Assembly: GCF_001590985.1 (NCBI RefSeq)
Contig: NZ_BCTX01000022.1
Coordinates: 1 to 64,000, forward strand
Direction: 5' to 3'
DNA from: Novosphingobium naphthalenivorans NBRC 102051
Lineage (GTDB): Bacteria; Pseudomonadota; Alphaproteobacteria; Sphingomonadales; Sphingomonadaceae
Length of the DNA: 64,000 nt
A model generated the notes under the pieces. That model made no database searches. It was not told the origin of the DNA and saw only the letters and a program-made list of their open reading frames with translations. The translations under genes and the position numbers were made by a program. Shown piece by piece: positions 41,801-51,362 of the stretch (positions are counted from its first letter, which is position 1; each line of letters opens with the position of its first letter).

Positions 41801-43342
41801 GTGCACCATCCCTATCCTCCTCCGGCGACGCGGCGGTTGATGACGTTCTTCGTCATGGCGGCAGCGATCATGAACCAGATCGACACGACGATCGCCAACG
41901 TCGCGCTGCCGCATATCCAGGGCAGCACTTCGGCCTCGCGCGAGCAGATCACCTGGGTGCTGACCAGCTACATCGTGGCGCTGGCGATCTTCACTCCGCT
42001 CACCGGATGGCTGGCCGGGCGGTTCGGCCGCAGGCGGGTGATCCTCACCTCGATCTTCTTCTTCACCGTCATGTCCGGCCTGTGCGGCGCCGCGACCAAT
42101 CTCAACGAGTTGATCGCCTTCCGCGTCCTGCAGGGCATCGCCGGAGCCGCGCTGGTGCCGATGAGCCAGGCGACACTGCTCGATGCCTACCCGCCAGAGG
42201 AGCACGGCAGCGCCATGGCCATCTTCGGCATGGCGGCGATCACCGGACCGCTGGTGGGGCCGCTCGCGGGCGGATGGCTCACCGAATACATCTCCTGGCG
42301 CTGGTGCTTCTTCATCAACCTGCCGATCGGGATCATGGCATGGGTGGGGCTTACGGCGACGATGCCCGAATATCCCGGACGCAAAGGCCCCAGGCTAGAT
42401 TTCCTTGGTTTCGTGCTGCTGGCGATAGGCATCGGCGCGCTCCAGCTGCTGTTCGACCGGGGGCAGGTGCAGGACTGGTTCTCCTCGACCGAGATCTGGA
42501 TCGAGACTCTGCTGGCGGGCTGCGCATTCTATCTCTTCATCGTCCATTCGATGACGACGAAACATCCCTTCGTCAGCCCCGCGGTGTTCATGGACCGCAA
42601 CTTCGTGATCTGCTCGATCGTCGGCTTTTTCCTGGGCGTGCTGATCTACAGTCCGATGTCGCTACTGCCCGAGATGCTGTCCAACCTGTTCGGCTATCCG
42701 ATCATCGACGTCGGTCTGGCCATGGCCCCGCGCGGGCTGGGCGTGCTGATCGCGATGCTGGCGATGGGCCGCCTCATCAACCGCGTCGACCCGCGCCTGC
42801 TGGTCGGCTGCGGAATGATGCTCTCGGCCCTGGCGATGTGGCACCTCTCGCACATGACGCTGCAGTCGAGCGACTGGATCGTCGTCACCACCGGCGTGAT
42901 CCAGGGCATGGGCTCCAGCTCGATCTTCGTGCCGCTGTCGATGATGACCTTTTCCACCCTGCCCGCCCACTTGCGCAACGAAGGGGCCGCGCTCAACACG
43001 CTGCTGCGCAGCTATGGCGGTGCGGCGGGCATTGCGCTGGTTCAGGTCCTGATCTTCCGCAACGAGGCGAAAGTGCAGTCGCGCCTGACCGAAGGCGTGC
43101 GCCCGGACAATCCGGCCATGCACTTCGCGATGCCCGATGCCGACTTCACTCTGCCGTCCTCCGTCGCGGGGATCGAACACGAGATCGTGCGGCAGGCGAC
43201 GATGGTGGCCTATATCGACGCCTTCTGGGCGCTTTCGATCGTGGGTATTCTTGCCTGCGCCATGGTCTTCCTGCTGCAACGCCCCCGGCGCGTCACCGCC
43301 CCCGCCCAACCGGTGAGCGCCGAACCGGTGGGCGGCGAATGA
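41801..43342 (+). CDS. MFS transporter, DHA2 (EmrB/QacA) family
   Basis: A 513-residue inner-membrane drug:H+ antiporter with 14 predicted transmembrane helices. N-terminal IMNQIDTTIANVALPHIQGS is the family motif D1, GWLAGRFGRRRVIL is the cytoplasmic loop motif A, and FRVLQGIAGAALVPMSQA is motif B; motif C appears as TGPLVGPLAGGWL. The GTG at 41801 is taken because its downstream residues (HHPYPPPATRRLMTFFVMAA) give the short cytoplasmic end; the ATG at 41840 is possible. The stop overlaps the next start (ATGA). Substrate unknown. Confidence 0.92.
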   Translation: MHHPYPPPATRRLMTFFVMAAAIMNQIDTTIANVALPHIQGSTSASREQITWVLTSYIVALAIFTPLTGWLAGRFGRRRVILTSIFFFTVMSGLCGAATNLNELIAFRVLQGIAGAALVPMSQATLLDAYPPEEHGSAMAIFGMAAITGPLVGPLAGGWLTEYISWRWCFFINLPIGIMAWVGLTATMPEYPGRKGPRLDFLGFVLLAIGIGALQLLFDRGQVQDWFSSTEIWIETLLAGCAFYLFIVHSMTTKHPFVSPAVFMDRNFVICSIVGFFLGVLIYSPMSLLPEMLSNLFGYPIIDVGLAMAPRGLGVLIAMLAMGRLINRVDPRLLVGCGMMLSALAMWHLSHMTLQSSDWIVVTTGVIQGMGSSSIFVPLSMMTFSTLPAHLRNEGAALNTLLRSYGGAAGIALVQVLIFRNEAKVQSRLTEGVRPDNPAMHFAMPDADFTLPSSVAGIEHEIVRQATMVAYIDAFWALSIVGILACAMVFLLQRPRRVTAPAQPVSAEPVGGE

Positions 43343-44673
43343 CGGTGCAGCCATCCCCCCAGAGCACCGCGCGCCTGCTGTGGACGATCGCCTTGCCTGC
43401 CATGCTCACCAACGTGGCAACGGCGCTGTTCGGGCTGGCTGACATGTGGGCGATCGGGCGGCTGGGCGATGCCCCGGCGCAAGGCGCGGTGGAACTCGGC
43501 GCCAAATTCATGATGGGCCTGCTCAATGTCTTCAACTTCCTGCGCACCAGCACCGTTGCGCTGACCGCGCAAAGCGGCGGGAGCGGAGACCGGACCGCGC
43601 AGGGCCAGACTCTGGCGCGGGCAATGGCGGTGGCGCTGGGCATCGGCCTGCTGCTGCTCATGGCCATGCCCTGGATCGTGCCCGCCGGGCTCGACCTGCT
43701 TGAAGCCAAGGCCCAAGTGCGCAGCGATGCGCAGGTTTATATCGGCATCCGCTACTGGGCCGCCCCGGTATGGCTGGGCAATTGCGTGCTGGTCGGCTGG
43801 CTGATCGGCCAGCGGCTGGTGCGTCATGTGCTGGTGGTGGAAATTACGGCCAATGCCGTGCACATCACGCTCGACCTGTTTCTGGTGCTGGTCCTGCACT
43901 GGGGCGTGGCCGGAGTGGCCTCGGCAACGCTGGGATCAGAGCTGCTCAAGTTTCTGCTGCTCGCCGCCATCGTGCTGCGCCAGCCCTCCGCGCGCGAGGC
44001 CTTTGCCGCCGCCCGCCACCGCGCGACATGGCACCGCGACGCGCTTGCCCGCCTCTTCGCGCTCAACCGCGATCTTTTCGCACGCACGCTGCTGCTGACC
44101 GGCGCGATCCTGATCTTCGCGCGTTCGGGGGCGCAGCACGGGCCGGTCACGCTGGCGGCGAACGGTATCCTGTTCCAGCTCTTCATGCTCTCGACGCTGA
44201 TCCTCGACGGCTTCGAAAGCGCCTCGCAAGTGCTGTGCGGCGAAGCCTTGGGCGCCGGCGACCGGCCTCGTTTCACCGCCGCCGTGCGCGCCGCACTGCT
44301 GTGGGGCAGCGTAGCCGGGCTGGCGCTGACGCTGGTCTATGCCCTCGCCGGTGCCCCGCTGGCCGCGTGGTTCAGCACCGATCCGCGCGTTGTTGCGGAA
44401 ACCGGGCGCTACGTCGCGTGGGTAATCGCCCTGCCGCTGGTGGGCGTCGCCTCGTTCGTGCTCGACGGGGTCTTCGTCGGCGCGGGATGGACGCGGGCCA
44501 TGCTGGGGACGATGGCCGCGGCCATGGCGCTCTACCTCACGCTGCTCTGGCTGCTGCACCCGCTGGGCAACCACGGGCTGTGGGCGGCTTTCACGCTGTT
44601 CTTCGTGGCCCGCGCGGCCGGACAGTTTCTGGTCCTGCCGCGCCGGATACGGCGCAGTTTCAGCGCTTCCTGA
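43339..44673 (+). CDS. MATE family efflux transporter
   Basis: A 444-residue, 12-helix transporter of the MATE (DinF-like) family. It begins with LLWTIALPAMLTNVATALFGLADMWAIGRLGD, the helix-1 region, split here as LLWTIALPAMLTNVAT and ALFGLADMWAIGRLG, and continues with VEITANAVHITLDLFLVL and a second half starting near LAANGILFQLFMLST. The ATG at 43339 overlaps the MFS stop by four bases, so the two pumps are translated together. Its stop overlaps the DUF938 gene on the other strand by 14 bp. It would use H+ or Na+ to export cationic compounds; the substrate is unknown. Confidence 0.9.
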   Translation: MTVQPSPQSTARLLWTIALPAMLTNVATALFGLADMWAIGRLGDAPAQGAVELGAKFMMGLLNVFNFLRTSTVALTAQSGGSGDRTAQGQTLARAMAVALGIGLLLLMAMPWIVPAGLDLLEAKAQVRSDAQVYIGIRYWAAPVWLGNCVLVGWLIGQRLVRHVLVVEITANAVHITLDLFLVLVLHWGVAGVASATLGSELLKFLLLAAIVLRQPSAREAFAAARHRATWHRDALARLFALNRDLFARTLLLTGAILIFARSGAQHGPVTLAANGILFQLFMLSTLILDGFESASQVLCGEALGAGDRPRFTAAVRAALLWGSVAGLALTLVYALAGAPLAAWFSTDPRVVAETGRYVAWVIALPLVGVASFVLDGVFVGAGWTRAMLGTMAAAMALYLTLLWLLHPLGNHGLWAAFTLFFVARAAGQFLVLPRRIRRSFSAS

Positions 44674-45265
44674 AAATCACCGTAAGGTTGTTGGCGGGCA
44701 TTTCCACGAACCGTTCCAGCACCAGTCCCTGCTCCAGCGCGCAGGCGCTTACCTCTTCCAGAAACCGCAGGCCCCAGCGCGGATCGCGGCGTTTCAGGTC
44801 CTCGTCGAACGCCTGATTGCCCGGCTCGATCGGATGTCCGGCGCGGCGATAGGGACCGTAGAGCACCAGCGGATGCCCCGGCGCCAGCAAGCGCCCTGCC
44901 CCTGCCATCAGCCCCTCGGTCGATTCCCAGGGACTGATATGGATCATGTTGATGCAGACAATCGCATCGGCCGCCGCGACCGGCCATGACTGCGCCGCGG
45001 CATCGAGCGCAAGCGGCGGCAGCAGGTTGGGCAGAGCCTCGGCCTCTCTCCACGCGGCAATGGATTCGCGCGCGCCGGCATCGGGATCGCTCGGCTGCCA
45101 GAGCACACCGGGCAGCGCCTTCGCGAAATGGACCGCGTGCTCGCCCGTCCCGCTTGCCAGTTCCAGCACGAGGCCGGACGGCGGCAGCGCCTCGCGCAGC
45201 ACGGCAAGGATAGGATCGCGGTTGCGGGCGGCGGCGGGGGCCTGACGGCGGGCGTCTTGTGTCAT
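44660..45265 (-). CDS. DUF938 family SAM-dependent methyltransferase-like protein
   Basis: A 201-residue Rossmann-type protein of DUF938. It has the SAM-loop pattern VLELASGTGEHAVHFAKALP, then PSDPDAGARESIAAW and a later NMIHISPWESTEGLM. Substrate unknown. The start is ATG at 45265. The 3' end overlaps the MATE gene on the other strand. It is separated from the chemotaxis operon, which lies upstream in transcript order, by a strong terminator. Confidence 0.85.
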   Translation of the reverse strand: MTQDARRQAPAAARNRDPILAVLREALPPSGLVLELASGTGEHAVHFAKALPGVLWQPSDPDAGARESIAAWREAEALPNLLPPLALDAAAQSWPVAAADAIVCINMIHISPWESTEGLMAGAGRLLAPGHPLVLYGPYRRAGHPIEPGNQAFDEDLKRRDPRWGLRFLEEVSACALEQGLVLERFVEMPANNLTVIFRKR

Positions 45266-45335
45266 GACACCGGCATGGGGACGGCAGGCTTCCAGTTCAA
45301 CCTCCCGGTTCAGAGACCCGGAGTGTCATGCACGC

Positions 45336-45378
45336 AAAAAGCCATGGTTCGATGAACCCGCTTCATCGAACCATGGCT
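45336..45378 (-). terminator. Rho-independent terminator of the chemotaxis operon
   Basis: A perfect 17-bp stem, AGCCATGGTTCGATGAA (minus strand, 45378-45362) with its mirror at 45356-45340, closes a GCGGG loop and is followed by TTTT. It lies 71 bp after the stop of the last gene of the che operon. Confidence 0.95.
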
Positions 45379-45448
45379 CAAGCCTGTGCGGCTCTCGTTC
45401 CGTGCCGGGCCTGAAATCCGGGGCCCGTTCACGGATGCAGGGAAGGCA

Positions 45449-45778
45449 TCAATCCCAAAGGCCCAGCGCGTCCGGTTGCCCCGGCCCGCTGATCTTGACT
45501 TCACAAGAGGACGCATCGGTCTCTTCGATGAAACCGGCGAAACGGTGGCGCAAGGCCTCCAGGCTGATGCTCCGCATTTCGCTGGCGCTGAAACCCGCTG
45601 CCAGAATGGTGGCGAGCACACGCTGCTTCTGGGCGATCAGGTCGATCGCCTGGAGCTCGCGCATGTGACGCGCAGCGAAATCCTCATCACGGCACAGCAC
45701 TTCGCCCAGGGCTTCGATCTCGGACCCGAGTTCGCCCAGCACTTCGGCCATTGCCGTAAATTTGGGTTCGTGCATCAT
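45449..45778 (-). CDS. Hypothetical protein of the chemotaxis operon, 109 aa
   Basis: A 109-residue soluble protein of unrecognised family, mostly helical: GELGSEIEALGEVLCRDEDF, then LQAIDLIAQKQRVLATILAA. The reading frame extends further upstream only as an out-of-frame shadow of cheW. The ATG at 45778 lies five bases after the cheW stop, so it is surely translated with the operon. No CheZ-type phosphatase signature (DxxxQ near a coiled coil) is evident, though the position and size would suit a CheY phosphatase or receptor-binding accessory protein; this is speculation. Confidence 0.75.
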   Translation of the reverse strand: MMHEPKFTAMAEVLGELGSEIEALGEVLCRDEDFAARHMRELQAIDLIAQKQRVLATILAAGFSASEMRSISLEALRHRFAGFIEETDASSCEVKISGPGQPDALGLWD

Positions 45779-45783
45779 CCGCT

Positions 45784-46224
45784 TCAGGCCGCGATCGCGT
45801 GATCCTCTGAAGCGCTGAGCGCCTGCAGATCGATTACCATGACCATGCGATCCTCGATGGCGGCAAGGCCTTCCAGGAACGGGGTGACATCTTCCTGGCC
45901 GGTGGTCGGCGGCGGCTGCAGCGTATCGGTGTCGAGCGCAACGATATCGCTGACCGAATCGACGATGAGGCCCTGCGACTGGCCATTGATCTGGCAGACG
46001 ATGATCGCGTGGCGCGGCGTCGCCTCGGTCGGCGTCCAGCCCAGACGGGCGGCCAGATCGATCACCGGCAGCACCGTGCCGCGCAGGTTGACCACACCTG
46101 CCACGTAAGCCGGTACGCGCGGCATCGGCGTGACCGGCGTCCAGGCCCGGATTTCGCGGATCGACATGATGTCGAGCGCGAAGATCTGGCCGGCGACTTC
46201 GAAGGTAATAAGTTCGCGGTGCAT
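45784..46224 (-). CDS. cheW: Chemotaxis coupling protein CheW
   Basis: CheW links receptors to the CheA kinase. The 146-residue protein shows MHRELITFEVAGQIFALDI, VAGVVNLRGTVLPVIDL and VDSVSDIVALD, all within the SH3-like fold, as expected. An ATG at 46224 is preceded by AAAGGAGGTTC, a strong ribosome site. It lies 26 bp after the cheY stop. Confidence 0.96.
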   Translation of the reverse strand: MHRELITFEVAGQIFALDIMSIREIRAWTPVTPMPRVPAYVAGVVNLRGTVLPVIDLAARLGWTPTEATPRHAIIVCQINGQSQGLIVDSVSDIVALDTDTLQPPPTTGQEDVTPFLEGLAAIEDRMVMVIDLQALSASEDHAIAA

Positions 46225-46250
46225 GTCCTGAACCTCCTTTGCGGGCTAAA

Positions 46251-46622
46251 TCAGTGCGCGACGCGGCGCACGGCCGCGACGAGCTTGTCGGTATCGAAGG
46301 GCTTGACGATCCAGCCGGTCGCGCCGGCGGCCCGGGCACGGGCCTTCTTCTCGTCCGAGCTTTCGGTGGTCAGCACCAGGATCGGCCGGTCGCGATGGCG
46401 GGTGCCGCCGCGCACCTGCTCGATCAGGCCGAAGCCGTCGAGACGGGGCATGTTGATGTCGGTAATGACGACATCGACCTCGTTGACGGCCAGCCACTCC
46501 AGCGCGGAAACGCCGTCGTCGGCCTGGGCCACGTCGAAACCATTGGTGGACAATGCGTGATTGAGCAGCGCGCGCATCGACGCGCTGTCGTCTACAGTAA
46601 GAATGCGGGTAGTCTTGGACAT
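46251..46622 (-). CDS. cheY: Chemotaxis response regulator CheY
   Basis: A single receiver domain of 123 residues. The acidic pair D11/D12 in LTVDDSASM, phosphoacceptor D55 in VVITDINMPR, T86/T87 in LVLTTESSD and K107 in WIVKPFD are all in place. CheY-P would act on the flagellar switch. The start at 46622 (MSKTTRILTV) has GAGGCATCC upstream. Confidence 0.96.
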   Translation of the reverse strand: MSKTTRILTVDDSASMRALLNHALSTNGFDVAQADDGVSALEWLAVNEVDVVITDINMPRLDGFGLIEQVRGGTRHRDRPILVLTTESSDEKKARARAAGATGWIVKPFDTDKLVAAVRRVAH

Positions 46623-46638
46623 CGGATGCCTCGTTTGG

Positions 46639-47190
46639 TCAGAACAGTTCGACTTCGCCGCGAGGGACCGGGCGGAACACGGGTTGCGGTTTAACCTCGG
46701 GAGCATCCGAGGAGGCGACAGTTCGGCACCGGACCTGACCGGACGCCGGACGGAAATCTACGCGGCGGGCATTGGTGCCCCCCAGGTCCTCACGGACCAG
46801 TTCGATACGTTCGCGCAGCAGGAAGCTGCGCGCGAATTCGGCATTGGCGGTGCCGATCTGCTGCATTCCCGCACGGATGTTCGCGCCGCCATAGAGATGC
46901 GCGCGCAGACGGTCCTTGCGGGCCCCGTAGGCCAGCATTTCGTTGATCAGCATTTCCATCAGGTAAACGCCGTAGTGCACGTCCACTTCGCCGGGATTGT
47001 GGCTGGCCGGCGGTTCGGAGAGCAGGAAGTGGTTCATGCCGCCCAGCTCGACGACCGGATCGTAAAGGCAGGTGGCCACGCACGAACCCAGCACGGTGCT
47101 GAATTCCACCTTGGGTCCGGCGCTGACCTTGAACTGGCCCTGCAGCACGGTCAGGCGCGTGATGTTGGGCGGGGTGAGATCCAGGGACAT
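46639..47190 (-). CDS. cheD: Chemoreceptor glutamine deamidase CheD
   Basis: CheD deamidates receptor glutamines and can aid CheC. The 183-residue chain has the conserved STVLGSCVATCLYDP (catalytic Cys and nearby His in GGMNHFLLSEP) and LRAHLYGGANIRAGM. A cheC is not visible in the window. It starts at ATG 47190, four bases after the cheB stop. The C-terminal 40 residues are specific to this strain or group. Confidence 0.95.
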   Translation of the reverse strand: MSLDLTPPNITRLTVLQGQFKVSAGPKVEFSTVLGSCVATCLYDPVVELGGMNHFLLSEPPASHNPGEVDVHYGVYLMEMLINEMLAYGARKDRLRAHLYGGANIRAGMQQIGTANAEFARSFLLRERIELVREDLGGTNARRVDFRPASGQVRCRTVASSDAPEVKPQPVFRPVPRGEVELF

Positions 47191-47194
47191 CGCT

Positions 47195-48220
47195 TCAGGC
47201 CGCCTTGTGAAGCGCATGACGCGCGATACTGTTGATCGGAGCGACGACGCGCGCCGCACCCAGCGAAATGGCCGCGCGCGGCATACCGAACACCGTGCAG
47301 GTGGCCTCGTCCTGGGCGATGGTGTGGGCGCCGGCATTGGCCATGGCGAGCAGGCCCTTGGCCCCGTCCTGTCCCATGCCGGTCAGCAGAATGCCGACGG
47401 CATCCGCGCCCACGTACTGGGCGACCGAATGGAACAGCGCATCCACGCTGGGAACATGGCCCGAGATCGGCTCGCCCCGGCGCAGCTTGGCGTAGAGCGT
47501 GGTCGATCCCTTCACGAGGAGATGATGCTCGGCCTCGGCGGCGAGATAGACGTGTCCGGGCTTGAGCGGCATGTCGTTCACCGCCACCTGCACGGTGGCC
47601 GGGCAGACCTGATCGAGCGTGCGCGCGATCGCCGGGGCAAAGCGGGGATTGACGTGCTGCACGATGACGGTGGGCGGGCAGTCGCGCGGGAATTCGCGCA
47701 GCAGAACCTGCAGGGCCTCGACCCCGCCGGTGGACGAACCGACCGCGATCAGGCGGGTATCGCGCTTGATCGAACGGCGGCTTTCCTCGGCGACCGACGG
47801 TGTACTGCGCGCCGGCTTGCGGAACTCGATCTGCGCGGCATCGCGGATCAGCTTGGCCAGTTCGCCGCTGTCCTGCAGCGCCAGCTTGCCGGTGGGATCA
47901 TACTTCGAATAGCAGTTCACCGCGCCCAGACCGAGCGCGCGGGCCGTCACCTCGTTGCCTTCCTGGGTGGCGCCGGAAACGATGATCACCGGCGTCGGGC
48001 GCAGGGTCATGATCTTTTCAAGGAAGTCGAGACCGTTCATGCCCGGCATTTCGATGTCGAGCGTGACCACGTCCGGGTCCAGCTGCTTGATCAGCGTGCG
48101 GCCTTCCGCGGCGTTGGATGCGGTGCCGACCACTTCGATATCGGGCTGCTCGCGCAGCCGCGACATGAGGATCGCGCGCATGGTCGGCGAATCGTCGACG
48201 ATGAGGACACGAATGCTCAT
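47195..48220 (-). CDS. cheB: Chemotaxis protein-glutamate methylesterase CheB
   Basis: The complete CheB of 341 residues: receiver domain (phosphoacceptor D55 in VTLDIEMPGM), linker and C-terminal methylesterase with catalytic S163 in VGSSTGGVEA, H189 in VIVQHVNP and the late Asp in LLTGMGQDGA. It removes methyl groups from receptors and acts against CheR. The start ATG at 48220 overlaps the cheR stop by four bases. It serves as the comparison for the second, degenerate CheB at 51954. Confidence 0.97.
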   Translation of the reverse strand: MSIRVLIVDDSPTMRAILMSRLREQPDIEVVGTASNAAEGRTLIKQLDPDVVTLDIEMPGMNGLDFLEKIMTLRPTPVIIVSGATQEGNEVTARALGLGAVNCYSKYDPTGKLALQDSGELAKLIRDAAQIEFRKPARSTPSVAEESRRSIKRDTRLIAVGSSTGGVEALQVLLREFPRDCPPTVIVQHVNPRFAPAIARTLDQVCPATVQVAVNDMPLKPGHVYLAAEAEHHLLVKGSTTLYAKLRRGEPISGHVPSVDALFHSVAQYVGADAVGILLTGMGQDGAKGLLAMANAGAHTIAQDEATCTVFGMPRAAISLGAARVVAPINSIARHALHKAA

Positions 48221-49086
48221 GCAGCCCTCCTGCGGTAGATCGTGGGGCCGACGAGCTGGAAATCGTTCGCGGCCGGACCGGTCACGCGTTCGGAATGGCC
48301 GATGTAGAGGAAACCGCCCGGCACCAGCACGTCGGCAAAGCGCTTGACGAGCCGTTCCTTGGTCGGATTGTCGAAATAGATCATGACGTTCCGGCAGAAA
48401 ATGAAATCGAACTGGCCCTTGATCGGCCAGTCGCCATGCAGGTTGAGCAGACGGAAACGCACGATCTGGCGCATGGCATCGGCCATGACCGCCTGATCGC
48501 CGTTTTCCGTGGCCCAGGCCCGGCGCAGTTCCTCCGGCACGGGCTTGAGGTCCTTTGCCGGATACGTGGCGGCCTCTGCCTTCCGAATCGCGTGCGGCGC
48601 GATATCGGACGCGAGAATCCGCAGATCGCCGCGCGCCAGGTTGATGCCGTCCGAACGGTCCGGCCCCAGCAGGCTCATCACGATCGACCATGTTTCCTCG
48701 CCGCTCGAACAGCCGGCCGACCACACCCGCACCGGCTGGCGGTGACGCAGCTTCTCGACCAGACGCGGCCGCAGTTCGGTGCGCAAGTGATCGAAATGAT
48801 GCGCTTCGCGGTAGAAGAAGGTGTGGTTGGTGGTGAGCGCCGCCACCGCCTTGTTCAGTTCTTCCGGATCTTCTCCGATCAGCTCGATATACCGGGAGAA
48901 CGTGACGCTCCCGGCCGCGCGCACGAGCGGCGCGATGCGGGAATAGACCAGCATCGCCTTGCCCTGCGGCAGCACGATCCCGGCAGCGCTGTAGATGATC
49001 TTGGCGATCTGCGCGAAATCGGCAGCGCTGTAGATCTCCGGGCTGACACCGGGAATCGTGTTGATCGAGGCGGAAGCAGCCGTCAC
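48217..49086 (-). CDS. cheR: Chemotaxis protein methyltransferase CheR
   Basis: CheR methylates receptor glutamates with SAM. The 289-residue protein has an N-terminal helical CheR_N domain and a catalytic domain with VWSAGCSSGEETWSIVMSL (SAM loop), LASDIAPHAIRKAE and FDFIFCRNVMIYFDNPTKER. The start at ATG 49086 overlaps the cheA stop by four bases. Order cheA-cheR-cheB-cheD fits an alphaproteobacterial che operon. Confidence 0.96.
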   Translation of the reverse strand: MTAASASINTIPGVSPEIYSAADFAQIAKIIYSAAGIVLPQGKAMLVYSRIAPLVRAAGSVTFSRYIELIGEDPEELNKAVAALTTNHTFFYREAHHFDHLRTELRPRLVEKLRHRQPVRVWSAGCSSGEETWSIVMSLLGPDRSDGINLARGDLRILASDIAPHAIRKAEAATYPAKDLKPVPEELRRAWATENGDQAVMADAMRQIVRFRLLNLHGDWPIKGQFDFIFCRNVMIYFDNPTKERLVKRFADVLVPGGFLYIGHSERVTGPAANDFQLVGPTIYRRRAA

Positions 49087-51362
49087 GCAGCCTGCCTTTC
49101 ATGCGCGGGCAGCGCGCAGGCCACGAGACCGTCGACATCGACGATCAGCGCGACCTTGCCGTCGCCCAGGATCGTCGCACCGGCGACGCCCTCGACCGCA
49201 CGGAAATTGGTGGCAAGGCTCTTGATCACGAACTGGCGCTGATCGCAAATATCGTCCACCAGCAGCGCGGCCTGGCCGGCGCTTTCGGTATCGACGACGA
49301 TCAGCACGCCTTCCTGCGGATTGGTCGCGCCGGTGGGTGCCCCCAGTGCCGTCTTGAGCGAGATGATCGGGATGAACCGGCCGCGCACGTTGAGCATCTG
49401 CGCGTTCGATCCCAGGCCGTGGAAATCCCCCTCGCCGGGGCGAAGGCTTTCCACCACGTGGGCGAGCGGCACCACCAGCGTCTGATCGCCGACATCGACG
49501 ATCATGCCGTCCGAGATCGCCAGCGTCAGCGGCAGCGTCAGGATGAACGCGGTGCCCTTGCCCGGAACGCTCTCGATGGTGATGCGGCCGCCCAGATCCT
49601 TCACGTTCTGGCGCACCACGTCCATGCCGACGCCGCGTCCGGAGATGTTGGAGACGACCTGCGCGGTCGAGAAGCCCGGCGCGAAGATCAGGTTGTCGAT
49701 TTCCTCGGCCGAAAGTTGCGCTTCGGGGCTGATGATGCCCTTCTCGACCGCCTTGGCAAGCACGCGCTCGCGGTTGATGCCCGCGCCGTCGTCGGCGATG
49801 GTGATGAGAATGCGGCCCGAGCGGTGTTCGGCGGACAGGGTCAGCGTGCCTTCCGGCGGCTTGCCTGCGGCAATGCGGACATCGGCGCTTTCAATGCCGT
49901 GGTCGACCGCGTTGCGGATCAGGTGCGTCAGCGGTTCGCCAAGCCGCTCGATCACGGTCTTGTCGAGTTCGGTGGTTTCACCGATGGTTTCCAGCTTGAC
50001 GTGCTTGCCGGTGGAAGCGGCCAGATCGCGCAGGATACGCGGCACGCGGCTGAAGACGCTGGCGATCGGCTGTGCGCGGATCGACATCGCGCTTTCCTGG
50101 ATGTCGCGCGTCAGGCTTTCGAGCAGGCCGAGTTCCTCGGTCGCCGTGATCCCCGCCCCATCAAGGCGCTGGACCAGCATGGCCTGCGCGATGACGAGTT
50201 CGCCGACGAGATCGATCAGGCGGTCGAGCTTGAACAGGTCGATACGGATCGACTGGCCCGCAGCCGGCGGCGCAGGCGCGGCAGCCGCAGGCTTCTCGGA
50301 CGAATCCGGCTTTGCCGCGGCGGCGGGAGCCGGTGCTGGCGGGGCCTTGGCAGGCGCCGGAGCCGGGGCGGCGGCCGCAGGTGCCGCCGGAGCAGCGGCA
50401 GGAGCAGGCGCCGGGGCAGCGGCAGGAGCTTTGGCCGGAGCAACCGCGATCGGTTCCACCTTGGGCGGCGGCGCGGTCTGCTCGACCTTGAACTCGGGAA
50501 TTTCCTCGTCATTGCCGATCGCGAGAGCGCAATCGTCACCGATGAAATCGAAGATGTCGCGCACGGCGTCTTCCGCCACGTCGGCGGGCATCGCGAAAGT
50601 CCAGCCGAGATAGCCCTGCGCAACGTCGAACGTATCGAGCGGCGGGACCTGGCTGACATCGCAATAGATGCATTCGCCGCCGAGCGCGGCGATATCGCGC
50701 AGCATCAGCAGCGGTTCGCTGCCGTTGCGCATGGCGCCCGCACGCGGACGCAGATGAACTTTCCAGCGCTTGTCCTGCCCAGCGCCCTGTCCAGCGTCTT
50801 GCCCGGCCGGAGCTTCCGCTGCAGGCGCAGGAGCCGGTGCATCGAACCCGCCCGTCAGGTCGTCGAGCAGCGCCGCCAGATCGAAGTCGTCGATCGGCTT
50901 GGGCTCGTCGTCGTCATCGCTGGAAGCGGTCTCGGGCTCGGGAGCCGGTTCCGGTTCGGCGGCAGCCGCCGGCGCAGCTCCGGCGTTGCCCGCCATGGCG
51001 CCTTCCATTTCCGCGATCAGCGCGGCGTCGGCAGGCGCATCGCCCCCTTCGCGCGCAGCTTCGACGTGATCGGCAAGCGTATCGAGCGCGCGCAGCAGCA
51101 GGTCGACCAGCCGCTCCTCGATCGCCACCAGCCCTTCGCGCACGTCCGAAAGGAGCGTTTCGAAAGTATGCGTGTACGCCTGGAGCGCCGAGTACCCGAA
51201 AGCACCGGCGCCGCCCTTGATCGAGTGAACCGCACGGAACACAGCGTTAACCGTATCCGAATCGTGCGTTCCCGCCCGGCAGGCAGCAAGGCCGGCCTCA
51301 GCCGCGGCCAGCGATTCTTCGCATTCGACGAAGAAGATCTGTTGAATTTCCTCGGGGCTCAT
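49083..51362 (-). CDS. cheA: Chemotaxis histidine kinase CheA
   Basis: A 759-residue CheA. The HPt domain has the phosphorylated H46 in FRAVHSIKGGAGAFGY, followed by a region with a large Pro/Ala-rich linker (about 300-360), dimerisation helices, and the HATPase domain with LIRNAVDHGIESADVR and GRGVGMDVVRQNVKDLG. A CheW-like regulatory domain ends the protein. The start at ATG 51362 overlaps the STAS gene stop by four bases. Unlike Escherichia coli CheA, it has a long low-complexity linker; the P2 domain is not clear. Confidence 0.96.
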   Translation of the reverse strand: MSPEEIQQIFFVECEESLAAAEAGLAACRAGTHDSDTVNAVFRAVHSIKGGAGAFGYSALQAYTHTFETLLSDVREGLVAIEERLVDLLLRALDTLADHVEAAREGGDAPADAALIAEMEGAMAGNAGAAPAAAAEPEPAPEPETASSDDDDEPKPIDDFDLAALLDDLTGGFDAPAPAPAAEAPAGQDAGQGAGQDKRWKVHLRPRAGAMRNGSEPLLMLRDIAALGGECIYCDVSQVPPLDTFDVAQGYLGWTFAMPADVAEDAVRDIFDFIGDDCALAIGNDEEIPEFKVEQTAPPPKVEPIAVAPAKAPAAAPAPAPAAAPAAPAAAAPAPAPAKAPPAPAPAAAAKPDSSEKPAAAAPAPPAAGQSIRIDLFKLDRLIDLVGELVIAQAMLVQRLDGAGITATEELGLLESLTRDIQESAMSIRAQPIASVFSRVPRILRDLAASTGKHVKLETIGETTELDKTVIERLGEPLTHLIRNAVDHGIESADVRIAAGKPPEGTLTLSAEHRSGRILITIADDGAGINRERVLAKAVEKGIISPEAQLSAEEIDNLIFAPGFSTAQVVSNISGRGVGMDVVRQNVKDLGGRITIESVPGKGTAFILTLPLTLAISDGMIVDVGDQTLVVPLAHVVESLRPGEGDFHGLGSNAQMLNVRGRFIPIISLKTALGAPTGATNPQEGVLIVVDTESAGQAALLVDDICDQRQFVIKSLATNFRAVEGVAGATILGDGKVALIVDVDGLVACALPAHERQAA

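Noticed and set aside
45779..46339. Extended N-terminus of the 109-aa chemotaxis protein
   Set aside because: The upstream part is the out-of-frame shadow of cheW; the ATG five bases after the cheW stop is the credible start.
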